Program-made: the position numbers and the translations under genes
The notes under the pieces: generated by a model
The model's input: the letters and a program-made list of their open reading frames with translations, nothing else
Database searches by the model: none
What the model was told of the DNA's origin: nothing
Source of the DNA: an uncultured Pelagibacteraceae bacterium
GTDB lineage: Bacteria; Pseudomonadota; Alphaproteobacteria; Pelagibacterales; Pelagibacteraceae
NCBI GenBank assembly: GCA_902624045.1
Contig: CACNVX010000013.1
Coordinates: 1 to 33,137, forward strand
Direction: 5' to 3'
DNA length: 33,137 nt
Shown here: in pieces, positions 16,679 through 24,866 of the stretch
Numbering within the stretch: position 1 is the first letter of the stretch
How the letters are laid out: every line of letters starts with the position of its first letter

Positions 16679-17332
16679 AGCACTATAAAAAATTTATTAG
16701 AAATAAAGAATAATATTAAAATTCATCTTAATAAATTAAATATTGATAATAATCCCAAAATTGTTGCGGTTTCCAAGACCTTCAAGATTAATCAAATATT
16801 ACCTCTTATTGATTATGGTCATAGTGACTACGGAGAAAATAAGGTACAGGAGGCTTTAGAAAAATGGACAGAAATAAAAAAAATAAATTCAAAAATAAGA
16901 TTACATATGGTTGGAAAATTACAAACTAATAAAGTGAAATTTGCAGTACAAATATTTGACTATATTCATTCGGTGGATAGTAAAAAGCTTGCAAGAAAAA
17001 TTGCTGAAGAACAAAATAAAATAAATAAAAAAATTAAAATTTTTTTGCAGGTTAATATTGGCGATGAAAATCAAAAATCAGGTATAAATAAAAATGAGTT
17101 AGGCCAATTAGTTTCTTTTAGTGAAGAAATTGGTTTAAATGTGATTGGTTTGATGTGTATTCCTCCAGTAAATAGTGATCCTGAGGGTTATTTTGTAGAA
17201 ATGAACAAATTAAATAAAGATCTAGGTCTAGCAGAATTGAGTATGGGTATGTCCTCAGATTATTTAATTGCTGTTAAAAACTTCTCAACATACGTTAGAG
17301 TCGGATCTAGTATTTTTGGGCAGAGGTCTTAA
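16673..17332 (+). CDS. YggS-family PLP-binding protein (PLP homeostasis)
   Basis: The 219-residue protein belongs to the YggS/PROSC family, single-domain alanine-racemase-like barrels that bind pyridoxal phosphate and balance cellular PLP and amino acids without a known reaction. It shows the lysine strand IVAVSKTF (K35), the block DYGENKVQEALEKW, HMVGKLQTNKVKF, IHSVDSKKLA, LQVNIGDENQKSGI, GLMCIPP, and the C-terminal LSMGMSSDYLIAVK and VRVGSSIFGQR. The start is placed at an ATG inside the palindrome ATGCAT, which also holds a start codon of the divergent ThiE-like gene. An in-frame TTG 66 bases upstream is less likely because the added segment is not conserved-looking. The stop shares a TTAA palindrome with the convergent gene. 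Confidence 0.93.
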   Translation: MHSTIKNLLEIKNNIKIHLNKLNIDNNPKIVAVSKTFKINQILPLIDYGHSDYGENKVQEALEKWTEIKKINSKIRLHMVGKLQTNKVKFAVQIFDYIHSVDSKKLARKIAEEQNKINKKIKIFLQVNIGDENQKSGINKNELGQLVSFSEEIGLNVIGLMCIPPVNSDPEGYFVEMNKLNKDLGLAELSMGMSSDYLIAVKNFSTYVRVGSSIFGQRS

Positions 17333-17823
17333 AAAATTTTAATTTTTGAATTTCTTTTAATCAGTTTTAACATAATTAAAAAATCCTTTTTTTTTAAACC
17401 AACACATCCGGCTGTGGGTTTATAATCTCTAGTAAGATGAATAAAAATACAGCTTCCTAGACCAACGATAGGTTTTTTAAAATTGTACTTAATTGGAATT
17501 AGTAAATCATATTTATAATCTTTTCTTTTTAATTTTTCGTGTCTTATTTTAGTATTTACTCTAATAAACTTGTTATATTTTTTTGGACAATGAATATCAT
17601 CACACCAACCCATTTCTTTTTTAATTTCTATGCATTTTAATAAAGTTGATGGTTTTTCTATGCGATCTTTTCGATAGTATAAATTTTCAATTTCAAAAAT
17701 TCCTTTTGGTGTTTTTTTGTCTCCTTCCTTTTTATTAATTGTTGAACCTTTTTTGCCAATACAGCAGATAAATTTAAATTCATCTATTTGAAGAGTGTGT
17801 TTATTTTTAACAAAAATTGTCAT
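17329..17823 (-). CDS. L,D-transpeptidase-fold (YkuD) protein
   Basis: The 164-residue product matches a compact alphaproteobacterial class of YkuD-domain proteins. GSTINKKEGDKKTPKGIFEI (26-45) is the substrate-binding start, GWCDD (72-76) is a family block, and the catalytic region is CIFIHLTRDYKPTAGCVGL (125-143), with H129 and nucleophile C140 in the usual H-x(~10)-GC arrangement. Related enzymes make 3-3 cross-links in peptidoglycan or attach proteins to it. No signal peptide or membrane anchor is visible, so either export is non-standard or it acts in the cytoplasm; this lack of a signal is a feature of that class as I know it. It is divergent from the winged-helix gene, with only 12 bp between the start codons. 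Confidence 0.8.
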   Translation of the reverse strand: MTIFVKNKHTLQIDEFKFICCIGKKGSTINKKEGDKKTPKGIFEIENLYYRKDRIEKPSTLLKCIEIKKEMGWCDDIHCPKKYNKFIRVNTKIRHEKLKRKDYKYDLLIPIKYNFKKPIVGLGSCIFIHLTRDYKPTAGCVGLKKKDFLIMLKLIKRNSKIKIF

Positions 17824-17835
17824 ATTCTCTTTTTT

Positions 17836-18399
17836 GTGAGTACTCAGAATTTAATAATATATAAGTTTAATGGATTATATCAAATTCTCGAAGAACTTGG
17901 TTTAGACTTAAATTTTAAGATTATTGTTGCAGATAATGAAAAGTCCCTAAATGAAAAAACAAAAAAAATTAATAATTTTTTAATTATATCTAATAAAAAA
18001 TACCCATATATTCACAATCAATTTGTTTTAGATTATACACCAATTAATATTTTTAAGTTAATCGAAAAGATAAATATTGAATTTTTAAAATTACAATTTA
18101 ACAGCCAGTCTGAAGTGATTGTAAACAATTACACTATCGATTTAAATTCTAGAGAAATGCTAAAAAATAATATCAAGCTTAAGTTGACTGAAAAAGAAAT
18201 AAATACAATTACTTATTTATCTAAATCAGGAAAACCAGTAAGTATTGATGAGCTACAAGAAAAAGTTTGGCGTTATCAATCTGATATAGAAACCCATACT
18301 GTTGAAACTCATATTTATCGATTAAGAAAAAAAATTCTAAACATATTTAATGATAAAGATTTAATAATTAGTGAAAAAAATGGCTATCAAATCAAATAA
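17836..18399 (+). CDS. Winged-helix (OmpR-type) transcriptional regulator with reduced N-terminal domain
   Basis: The 187-residue protein ends in an OmpR/PhoB-type DNA-binding domain: NYTIDLNSREML, LKLTEKEINTITYLSKSGKPVS, then the recognition-helix stretch DIETHTVETHIYRLRKKI and the wing IISEKNGYQIK. The first roughly 85 residues look like a shortened receiver: a strand KIIVADNEK, a strand FLIISNKK and a final DYTPINIFKLIEKI helix are present, but a phosphorylatable aspartate in the normal context is not. It therefore probably acts without phosphorylation. No histidine kinase lies nearby. The start is put at a GTG just after the divergent gene's ATG; an in-frame TTG at 17788 would overlap that gene. 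Targets are unknown; autoregulation or control of the adjacent transpeptidase is a guess from the layout. Confidence 0.75.
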   Translation: MSTQNLIIYKFNGLYQILEELGLDLNFKIIVADNEKSLNEKTKKINNFLIISNKKYPYIHNQFVLDYTPINIFKLIEKINIEFLKLQFNSQSEVIVNNYTIDLNSREMLKNNIKLKLTEKEINTITYLSKSGKPVSIDELQEKVWRYQSDIETHTVETHIYRLRKKILNIFNDKDLIISEKNGYQIK

Positions 18400-18499
18400 A
18401 AAAAACCCTATAGCTAAAGATTTATTTACTAAAAAGTACAAACCGAAAATAGTAAAGCCTAAAAAAGGCAAGGGAAGTTTTAAAAGAAAGAAAATTTAA
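18380..18499 (+). CDS. Small basic protein resembling ribosome-rescue factor ArfA
   Basis: A 39-residue frame begins at an ATG inside the end of the winged-helix gene, overlapping it by 20 bp in another frame. Its order of blocks, NPIAKDLF, then KYKPKIVKPK, then KKGKGSFKRKK, parallels ArfA proteins, whose E. coli member has DPLFRQR followed by KKGKGSYMRK. ArfA enters the A site of ribosomes stalled on non-stop mRNA and recruits release factor 2 as a backup to tmRNA. The product is very basic (about 16 Lys/Arg in 39), as expected for a ribosome ligand. Its stop lies one base before the convergent kinase gene. The E. coli gene's inhibitory C-terminal tail is absent. The assignment is by eye and short, so moderate. 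Confidence 0.6.
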   Translation: MAIKSNKKNPIAKDLFTKKYKPKIVKPKKGKGSFKRKKI

Positions 18500-18500
18500 G

Positions 18501-19430
18501 TTAAAGTCTTGCGCCAATTTGCTGTATTACTTTTGATGACATTTTGGTACCTTTTTCGAGACACTCTTTTGTAGATAATTTGTTAATATACCCATGTAAA
18601 AAACCAGCAGCAAAAAGATCACCTGCTCCTGTAAGATCAATAATTTTAAGATTTTTTTGTATATCAGTTTCAACAACTTCATCACCATTAACTGCAACTG
18701 CGCCTTTTTCTCCTCTAGTCACAATCATTAATTTATTAAGTTGTTTTGAAAATTTTATAACTTCGTCAAAATTTTTTGCTTCTATTAATGATGTAATTTC
18801 TTGTTCGTTAGCAAAAGTTATATCAAGTTGATTTTTTACTAAGTTTAAAAAATGGGGTTTGTGTCTATCTACGCAAAATAGATCTGAGAGCGACATGGCA
18901 ACTTTGTTTGCATTATTTATAGCTTTATCGAATGCTTTCTTTGGTTCTCCTTCATCCCATAAGTAACCTTCTAAAAAAATTATCTCACTTTTTTTAATTG
19001 CATCAGAACTCACATCATTTTCATTAATCTTTCCTGCAGTTCCTAGGTAAGTACACATTGTTCTCTCTGAGTCTGGAGTTACTAAAATTAAACAAGTTCC
19101 GGTTGGTAATTCTTCTCTTTTTTTTGAATAAAAATATTTAACATTTTCTTTTTTTAAGCCTTCCTCGTATTTACTACCAAATTCATCATCGGAAACTTTG
19201 CCTATAAAACCAACTTTATTGCCAAGTTGAGATAACCCAACTATAGAGTTTGCTACGGATCCACCTGATACAGTTTTTTCAATTTTAAGATTTGTTAATA
19301 AATTTTTGAACTCATTTTCATCAAAGAATAATTTCATTGTACTCTTTGTAAGATTATTTTTGTTAATAAAATTGTCATCTACTTTACAAATGACATCTAC
19401 AATAGCGTTTCCTATTCCTAAAATTTTCAT
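18501..19430 (-). CDS. PfkB-family kinase, adenosine/ribokinase-like
   Basis: The 309-residue protein is a ribokinase-fold sugar or nucleoside kinase. The N-terminus MKILGIGNAIVDVI, the glycine pair in TVSGGSVANSIVGLSQLG (53-70), GFIGKVSDDEFG, and the C-terminal signature DLTGAGDLFAAGF (265-277, with catalytic D271 in the GAGD anion hole) are all present. The first strand and the SGGSVANS block resemble adenosine-kinase-like members, so adenosine is a reasonable substrate, but fructose and other sugars cannot be excluded. It ends the chain grpE-dnaK-dnaJ-small membrane protein-dapB-nth, beginning one base after the nth stop. This order after nth is common in alphaproteobacteria as I recall it. 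Confidence 0.85.
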   Translation of the reverse strand: MKILGIGNAIVDVICKVDDNFINKNNLTKSTMKLFFDENEFKNLLTNLKIEKTVSGGSVANSIVGLSQLGNKVGFIGKVSDDEFGSKYEEGLKKENVKYFYSKKREELPTGTCLILVTPDSERTMCTYLGTAGKINENDVSSDAIKKSEIIFLEGYLWDEGEPKKAFDKAINNANKVAMSLSDLFCVDRHKPHFLNLVKNQLDITFANEQEITSLIEAKNFDEVIKFSKQLNKLMIVTRGEKGAVAVNGDEVVETDIQKNLKIIDLTGAGDLFAAGFLHGYINKLSTKECLEKGTKMSSKVIQQIGARL

Positions 19431-19431
19431 A

Positions 19432-20085
19432 TTAAGCCTTTTTGGTAATAACAGGTTTTTTTCTATTTGGGTAGCAAGTAGTACATATTTTACAACTTAA
19501 ACCATAACAATCTCTAGCCTTACAATATTCTCTACCGTAAAAAATAATTTGCAAATGAAGCTTGGACCAAGTTTTTTTAGGAAATATTCTTTTTAAATCT
19601 TTTTCAGTTTGAATTACATTTTGTCCATTTGTTAAACCCCATCGTTGTGCAAGTCTATGTATATGAGTATCAACCGCAAAAGCTGGATATCCAAATCCTT
19701 GAGACATTACTACGCTTGCTGTTTTGTGTCCTACACCAGGTAATTTTTCAAGTTCTTCAAAGGTTTTAGGTACTTTTCCGTTATGTTTTTCCAGTACTTG
19801 TTTTGACATTAAGTAAATACTTTTTGCTTTAATTCTAAAAATGCCAATTTTTTTAATTAATTTCTCAATTTTTTTTCTTCCTAATTTTACAAAGTGTTCT
19901 GGTTTGAAGTATTTTGGATATATATCTTTTGTTACATTGTTAACATTTACATCAGTACATTGTGCTGAAAGTAGTACAGAAATTAATAGTGTGAAAGTAT
20001 TTTTACTTTTTAAAGGAACAGGTGCTTTAGGATAAATTTTATTTAGAGTTTTAATTATGATTTTTGCTTTTTGTTTTTCATTCAT
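19432..20085 (-). CDS. nth: Endonuclease III
   Basis: Endonuclease III is the glycosylase/AP-lyase that removes oxidised pyrimidines from DNA. The 217-residue length is normal. The helix-hairpin-helix LEKLPGVGHKTASVV (112-126) carries catalytic K121, and AFAVDTHIHRLAQRWG (135-150) carries D139. The C-terminal 4Fe-4S region is odd: cysteines lie at 188, 193, 198, 201 and 204, whereas the usual pattern, C-x6-C-x2-C-x5-C, would place them at 188, 195, 198 and 204. The second ligand position is therefore glycine, and C193 or C201 must substitute if the cluster forms. The start ATG overlaps the dapB stop in TAATG, so the two are translated together. Confidence 0.95.
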   Translation of the reverse strand: MNEKQKAKIIIKTLNKIYPKAPVPLKSKNTFTLLISVLLSAQCTDVNVNNVTKDIYPKYFKPEHFVKLGRKKIEKLIKKIGIFRIKAKSIYLMSKQVLEKHNGKVPKTFEELEKLPGVGHKTASVVMSQGFGYPAFAVDTHIHRLAQRWGLTNGQNVIQTEKDLKRIFPKKTWSKLHLQIIFYGREYCKARDCYGLSCKICTTCYPNRKKPVITKKA

Positions 20086-20861
20086 TATGAAAAGTTAAGC
20101 AAATCTCTCATAGAATATAAGCCTGGTTTTTTTTTCATCAACCATTTAGATGCAGTTAAAGCCCCATCTGAGTAAAGGGCTCTATCAAATGCCTCATGGT
20201 TTAATGTAATTATTTCTTTTCCATTTGAGAATTTTACTTCGTGTTCACCAATAATTTCACCTTTTCTTATTGAATTAAAATTAATTTTTTTTCCATATGG
20301 AAAAGATTTTTTATTTAAGAATTGTTTGCCAATCAAATTATATAAATTTTTATTTTTTCCATCTGCAATTCCTTTACCTAGCATTAACGCAGTCCCAGAG
20401 GGATAGTCTTTTTTATGTTTGTGATGTACTTCAAATATTTTACTTAAGTACTCATCATTTAATGATTTTGATGCAATCTCTGTTAAATACATCAATAAAT
20501 TCACACCTAAGCTCATATTACCAGCTTTCAAAATAGGTATTTTTTTTGAATATTTTTTAATTTGATTTTCTTGGCTCCTGTTAAATCCTGTAGTTCCAAT
20601 TACTACTTTTTTTCCTAGTTTTGATGCTATTTCTAATATTTCAAGTGTGCAATGTGGTACTGTGAAATCAATAATAACATCAGTTTTCTTAAAAGCATTA
20701 GCAGAATTAAATTCAGGTTTAATTCCATTAAATTTTTTATTTATCAATCTATTTTCTGTAAGTGCAACTAATTCAAAATTTTTATTTTTCTTTGAAGATT
20801 TGATGAGTTGTTGACCCATCCTTCCCATGCAACCAGAAATAGCTAAGTTAATTTTTTTCAT
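20085..20861 (-). CDS. dapB: 4-hydroxy-tetrahydrodipicolinate reductase
   Basis: DapB reduces the product of DapA with NAD(P)H on the path to lysine and meso-diaminopimelate for peptidoglycan. The 258-residue protein has the nucleotide-binding loop ISGCMGRMGQQL (8-19), VVIGTTGFNRSQ (86-97), AGNMSLGVN, and the catalytic block EVHHKHKKDYPSGTA (144-158), with H146, H147 and K151 matching the conserved pair and lysine. The C-terminal HEVKFSNGKEIITLNHEAFDRALY region is also typical. The upstream membrane-protein gene overlaps its start by 14 bp, and nth follows with a one-base overlap, so it is in the middle of a coupled operon. Confidence 0.97.
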   Translation of the reverse strand: MKKINLAISGCMGRMGQQLIKSSKKNKNFELVALTENRLINKKFNGIKPEFNSANAFKKTDVIIDFTVPHCTLEILEIASKLGKKVVIGTTGFNRSQENQIKKYSKKIPILKAGNMSLGVNLLMYLTEIASKSLNDEYLSKIFEVHHKHKKDYPSGTALMLGKGIADGKNKNLYNLIGKQFLNKKSFPYGKKINFNSIRKGEIIGEHEVKFSNGKEIITLNHEAFDRALYSDGALTASKWLMKKKPGLYSMRDLLNFS

Positions 20862-21027
20862 TAAAGATAAAATAAAGAAATATCATAAGAACTAAAACAA
20901 TAATACCCCAAATACTTAAGTTTTTAAAAAATATTTTTTTCTTCAAGTTTGATTTTATAAAGCCTGGTAGAACAAGAATTAATACTAATATTAAAGCTAT
21001 TGATGGAACTATTTCTTCTAATCCCAT
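20848..21027 (-). CDS. Small two-helix membrane protein of unknown function
   Basis: A 59-residue frame fills the gap between dnaJ and dapB. It starts three bases after the dnaJ stop and overlaps the dapB start by 14 bp, the spacing of a translated gene. It reads MGLEEIVPS, then a hydrophobic helix (residues 10-24), a basic loop SNLKKK (26-31), a second hydrophobic helix (about 38-55), and a short charged tail NEKN. The positive loop suggests both ends face outward by the positive-inside rule. I do not recognise the family. The position in the heat-shock operon suggests a role at the membrane under stress, but this is only context. Confidence 0.7.
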   Translation of the reverse strand: MGLEEIVPSIALILVLILVLPGFIKSNLKKKIFFKNLSIWGIIVLVLMIFLYFIFNEKN

Positions 21028-21030
21028 ATT

Positions 21031-22158
21031 TTAATTTTTCCAAAAGTCTTTTGCTTTTTGGAAAAACTTTTTGATACTTGGATTTGATTTATCATTTTCA
21101 ATTTCTCTAAATTTCTCTAATAATTCTTTTTGTTTTTTATTTAAGTATACAGGAACTTCTGTTTTTACTTGAACATACAAGTCTCCAAAATCACCCCTTC
21201 TCATAAACGGCATACCTTTACCTTTTAGTCTGAATTGCTTACCGTTTTGAGTCCCATCAGGAATTTTTATTTTTGCTTTTCCACCATCAATTGTTGGAAT
21301 TTCAATAGTTGTACCTAATGCAGCATCAGCAAGAGAAAGTGGGAATTCAAAAAATAAATTTTCGTCTGATCTCTTAAATAAATCATGAGAGTGCACGTTA
21401 ATAAATAAATATAAGTCACCTGTTGCTCCACCTCTGCTTCCAGCTTCACCTTTGCCTGCTAATCTAATTCTAGTTCCATCATCAACACCTTTTGGAATAG
21501 TCACAGAAATTTTCTTTGATGTTTGTTTTTTACCCTGGCCATTACAATCATTACAAGGATTGGTTATTTCCTCACCATTTCCATTACATTGAGGACAAGT
21601 TTGTTGCACAGTAAAGAAACCTTGATTGGATCTTATTCTACCATTACCACCACAATACGAGCACCTATCAGGGGAATAGCCTGGTTTAGATCCATTTCCT
21701 CTGCATGTACCACACTGTTCTGTTGTTGAGAATTTAATATCTTGTTTCTTTCCATGGTAAGCTTCTTCCAATGAAATAGATAAATCATATCTTAAGTCAG
21801 AACCTCTATTATTTGATTTTCTGCTTCTTGATCTTCCACCTCCACCAAAATCTCCAAAAAAATCCTCAAAAATATCTGAAAAGTCTGCTCCACTAAAACC
21901 ACCAAAACCTCCACCCGGTCTGCCACCACCATTTTCAAAAGCTGCATGACCAAAGTTATCGTAGTTTTGTTTTTTTTCTTTGTCTGAAAGTATTCCGTAA
22001 GCCTCACTAGCCTCTTTGAATTTTTCTTCTGCTTTTGAATCTCCAGGATTTTTATCAGGATGATATTTAACAGCTAATTTTCTGTATGCAGATTTTAATT
22101 CTTCTGGGCTTGCGCTTTTATTAACGCCTAGGACATCGTAATAGTCTCTTTTAGCCAT
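21031..22158 (-). CDS. dnaJ: Chaperone protein DnaJ
   Basis: DnaJ delivers unfolded proteins to DnaK and stimulates its ATPase. The 375-residue protein has the full type I order: the J domain with HPD at 33-35, a Gly/Phe-rich linker (about 77-108), four zinc-binding CxxCxGxG repeats (starting at C149, C166, C188 and C202), then the two beta-barrel substrate domains and the C-terminal dimer helix. The start is the ATG of [11 protein letters not shown]; one codon upstream is a TTG, which is less likely. It follows dnaK by 29 bp and is probably read from the same heat-shock promoter. A small membrane-protein gene starts three bases after its stop. Confidence 0.98.
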   Translation of the reverse strand: MAKRDYYDVLGVNKSASPEELKSAYRKLAVKYHPDKNPGDSKAEEKFKEASEAYGILSDKEKKQNYDNFGHAAFENGGGRPGGGFGGFSGADFSDIFEDFFGDFGGGGRSRSRKSNNRGSDLRYDLSISLEEAYHGKKQDIKFSTTEQCGTCRGNGSKPGYSPDRCSYCGGNGRIRSNQGFFTVQQTCPQCNGNGEEITNPCNDCNGQGKKQTSKKISVTIPKGVDDGTRIRLAGKGEAGSRGGATGDLYLFINVHSHDLFKRSDENLFFEFPLSLADAALGTTIEIPTIDGGKAKIKIPDGTQNGKQFRLKGKGMPFMRRGDFGDLYVQVKTEVPVYLNKKQKELLEKFREIENDKSNPSIKKFFQKAKDFWKN

Positions 22159-22187
22159 CAAATTACCCCAGACAATTAGATGTCAGT

Positions 22188-24113
22188 TTAAGCGCTTTTT
22201 TCTTTATTCTCGTCTTTTACTTCTTCGAAATCAGCATCGACAACATTCTCGTCTTTTTTGCCTGCATCATCTCCACTATCATCTTTTCCAGACTCTGGTT
22301 TAGCAGTTTGTTGTGATTTATAGATTGCTTCTCCAAGTTTCATTGAAGCTTGAACTAAAGCTTCAGTTTTCTTCTTGATATCATCAATATCTTCACTTTT
22401 TAAAGCTTCTTTTACAGCACCTGATGCATCTTCAATTGCTTTTTTTTCAGCATCAGAAATCTTTGATCCATGCTCTTTTAAATTCTTTTCAGTAGAGTGT
22501 ATTAGAGTATCTGCTTGATTTCTAACATCAACTGACTCTCTTTTTTTCTTATCAGCTTCCTTGTTGGCTTCAGCATCTTTAACCATTTTTTCGATTTCTT
22601 CATCACTTAATCCACCAGAAGCTTGGATTTGAATCTTTTGTTCTTTACCAGTTCCTTTATCTTTTGCTGAAACATTTACAATACCATTAGCATCAATATC
22701 AAATGTAACTTCAATTTGAGGCACGCCTCTCGGTGCTGGCGCTATACCCACTAATTCAAAATTACCCAAAGCTTTATTATCGGCTGCCATTTCTCTTTCA
22801 CCCTGTAGAACTCTAATAGATACAGCGGGCTGATTGTCTTCAGCAGTTGAAAATACCTGGCTTTTTTTAGTAGGTATTGTTGTGTTTTTATCTATTAGCT
22901 TAGTTGAAACTCCACCAAGTGTTTCAATACCAAGTGATAATGGAGTTACGTCTAATAGAAGTACATCTTTTACATCACCTTGTAATACACCAGCTTGAAT
23001 AGCAGCTCCCATTGCAACCACTTCATCCGGGTTGACACTTTTGTTAGGATCTTTCCCAAAGAAGTTTTTAACTTCTTCAATTACTTTTGGCATTCTAGTC
23101 ATACCACCAACCATAACTACCTCATCAATTTCACTTGCAGTAATTCCAGCATCTTTTAAAGCGGTTTTACAAGGGGGTACGGTTCTAGCAATTAAGTCTT
23201 CAACTAAAGCTTCAAGTTTTGCTCTAGTCATTTTTAAATTAATATGTTTTGGACCTGTTTTATCTGCTGTGATAAATGGTAAATTTATATCTGTTTGTTC
23301 TGCAGATGATAATTCAATTTTTGCTTTTTCAGCAGCCTCTTTTAATCTTTGTAAAGCAAGTTTATCTGATTTTAGATCAATACCATTATCTTTTTTAAAT
23401 TCAGAGACAAGATAATCAACAACAGCATTATCAAAATCTTCACCTCCTAAAAAAGTATCACCATTAGTTGATTTGACTTCAAAAACACCATCACCTAGTT
23501 CCAAAATTGAAACATCAAATGTTCCACCACCTAAATCATAAACTGCAATTTTTTTATTTTGTTTCTTATCTAAACCGTAAGCTAGTGATGCTGCTGTTGG
23601 TTCGTTAATAATTCTTAAAACTTCTAATCCTGCTATTTTTCCAGCATCTTTTGTTGCTTGTCTTTGTGCATCATTGAAGTACGCGGGCACTGTAATAACG
23701 GCCTTAGTTACTGCTTGACCCAAATATTTTTCAGCTGTTTCCTTCATTTTTTGTAAAATGAATGCAGATATTTGAGAAGGCGAATATTTTTCACCTTTAG
23801 CTTCAATCCAAGCATCACCTTTCTCAGAATTAACTATTTTAAAAGGTGCAGCTTCTACATCTTTTTTTACAGTTGGATCATCAAAATTTCTACCGATTAA
23901 TCTTTTAACAGCAAAAATTGTATTCTCGGGATTAGTTACTGCTTGTCTTTTTGCTGGTTGTCCAATTAGCTTTTCACTATCATCTGTAAATGCTACAACA
24001 GATGGGGTAGTTCTTGCTCCTTCAGCATTTTCTAAAACTTTAGCCTGTGTTCCTTCCATAATAGCAACACATGAATTAGTTGTTCCAAGGTCTATTCCAA
24101 TTATTTTGCTCAT
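22188..24113 (-). CDS. dnaK: Chaperone protein DnaK (Hsp70)
   Basis: DnaK is the ATP-driven Hsp70 chaperone that binds exposed hydrophobic peptides with DnaJ and GrpE. The 641-residue length is normal. Conserved parts are [17 protein letters not shown] (4-20), [56 protein letters not shown], and the substrate-domain start [19 protein letters not shown]. The C-terminal tail ends [12 protein letters not shown], keeping the EEVD-like end of bacterial DnaK but with an extra acidic-basic tail. A sigma-32-like promoter is visible 23-51 bp upstream of the start codon. grpE lies upstream on the same strand and dnaJ downstream. Confidence 0.99.
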   Translation of the reverse strand: MSKIIGIDLGTTNSCVAIMEGTQAKVLENAEGARTTPSVVAFTDDSEKLIGQPAKRQAVTNPENTIFAVKRLIGRNFDDPTVKKDVEAAPFKIVNSEKGDAWIEAKGEKYSPSQISAFILQKMKETAEKYLGQAVTKAVITVPAYFNDAQRQATKDAGKIAGLEVLRIINEPTAASLAYGLDKKQNKKIAVYDLGGGTFDVSILELGDGVFEVKSTNGDTFLGGEDFDNAVVDYLVSEFKKDNGIDLKSDKLALQRLKEAAEKAKIELSSAEQTDINLPFITADKTGPKHINLKMTRAKLEALVEDLIARTVPPCKTALKDAGITASEIDEVVMVGGMTRMPKVIEEVKNFFGKDPNKSVNPDEVVAMGAAIQAGVLQGDVKDVLLLDVTPLSLGIETLGGVSTKLIDKNTTIPTKKSQVFSTAEDNQPAVSIRVLQGEREMAADNKALGNFELVGIAPAPRGVPQIEVTFDIDANGIVNVSAKDKGTGKEQKIQIQASGGLSDEEIEKMVKDAEANKEADKKKRESVDVRNQADTLIHSTEKNLKEHGSKISDAEKKAIEDASGAVKEALKSEDIDDIKKKTEALVQASMKLGEAIYKSQQTAKPESGKDDSGDDAGKKDENVVDADFEEVKDENKEKSA

Positions 24114-24136
24114 AATATTAATGCTTCTCTTTCGTC

Positions 24137-24164
24137 ATATAGGGTTTAATTGCAAAACTACAAG
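24137..24164 (-). promoter_or_regulatory. Sigma-32-like heat-shock promoter of dnaK
   Basis: On the minus strand, CTTGTAG (24164-24158) and CCCTATAT (24144-24137) are separated by 13 bp. The heat-shock consensus is CTTGAAA, about 13 bp, CCCCATNT; the match is 5/7 and 7/8 with ideal spacing. No CIRCE repeat was seen, so control by RpoH is more likely than by HrcA. Confidence 0.75.
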
Positions 24165-24176
24165 CTGATCTCATAA

Positions 24177-24830
24177 TTATTTATTTTCTGAATTTTCTTG
24201 ATTTTCTTCAGTTTTTTCCTCTTTTTTTGTAACTTTTTTTGACACCCCTACTAATGAAGGCCTAAGCAACCTGTCTTTTATAGTAAAACCTTTTTGAATT
24301 TCTTGAATTATCGTTCCAGGTTCTTTCGTATCATCTTCTATTTCCATCATTGCTTGATGTAGATTTGGATCAAGTTTTTTATTAATACATTCAATTGGTT
24401 TAATATTATTTTTTTCAAAAATTGAAATTAAATCTTTTTTTATGATATCTAAATGCTCGAGTGTCTTATCTAATGCTTCAGTTTCTTTTAATTTATCATC
24501 ACTTTGAAGAACATGTTTTGATCGATCTAAGTTATCAATTAAATTTAATGCTTCTTTAGCAAAACTGTAGCCACCATATTCAAAAGCATCCTCTTTTTCT
24601 TTTTCAAATCTTCTTCTTTGATTTTCCATTTCAGCAAAAGTTCTTGCTACTTTATCTTCGAGTTCAGCAATTTTTTCCTCTGGAGTTGGCTCTTTAACTT
24701 CTTCTTTAGGCTCTTGATCTGTCTCTTGCTTATTTTCTTCGGCTAAGTTTTCTTCAGATTTCTCATTTTCTTTTACTGTATCTTGGTTTTGATCTATAGA
24801 AGTGTTATTGTGGTTTTCCTCTTTTTCCAT
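24177..24830 (-). CDS. grpE: Nucleotide exchange factor GrpE
   Basis: GrpE releases ADP from DnaK. The 217-residue protein has a long, very acidic N-terminal tail (about 1-50, rich in Glu, Asn and Gln) before the usual coiled-coil dimer helix (PEEKIAELEDKVARTFAEMENQRRRFEKEKED). Then come LNLIDNLDRS, the beta-domain block LDPNLHQAMMEIEDDTKEPGTII, and IQKGFTIKDRLLRPSLVGVSKK, which all match the family signature. A second acidic-lysine tail ends the protein. The gene precedes dnaK by 63 bp, which contains dnaK's own heat-shock promoter, so the two can be read together or separately. The long N-terminal tail is the only unusual point. Confidence 0.97.
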   Translation of the reverse strand: MEKEENHNNTSIDQNQDTVKENEKSEENLAEENKQETDQEPKEEVKEPTPEEKIAELEDKVARTFAEMENQRRRFEKEKEDAFEYGGYSFAKEALNLIDNLDRSKHVLQSDDKLKETEALDKTLEHLDIIKKDLISIFEKNNIKPIECINKKLDPNLHQAMMEIEDDTKEPGTIIQEIQKGFTIKDRLLRPSLVGVSKKVTKKEEKTEENQENSENK

Positions 24831-24838
24831 AGCTTCTT

Positions 24839-24866
24839 ATATGGTAAGGATTTTAGTAATTTCTAG
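24839..24866 (-). promoter_or_regulatory. Sigma-32-like heat-shock promoter of grpE
   Basis: On the minus strand, CTAGAAA (24866-24860) and TACCATAT (24846-24839) are separated by 13 bp, matching the heat-shock consensus at 6/7 and 6/8 positions with the same spacing as the dnaK promoter. The -35 element touches the rdgB start codon on the other strand, so the two divergent genes share this short region. Confidence 0.6.

Noticed and set aside
18457-18469. GCCT/AGGC hairpin in the ArfA-like frame as a regulatory terminator
   Set aside because: Only four base pairs and no T-tract; too weak to compare with the E. coli arfA hairpin.
23032-23415. Plus-strand frame inside dnaK
   Set aside because: Antisense shadow of the highly conserved dnaK coding sequence; no family features.
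24114-24176. CIRCE element before dnaK
   Set aside because: The TTAGCACTC / GAGTGCTAA pair is not present; a sigma-32-like promoter is the better reading.
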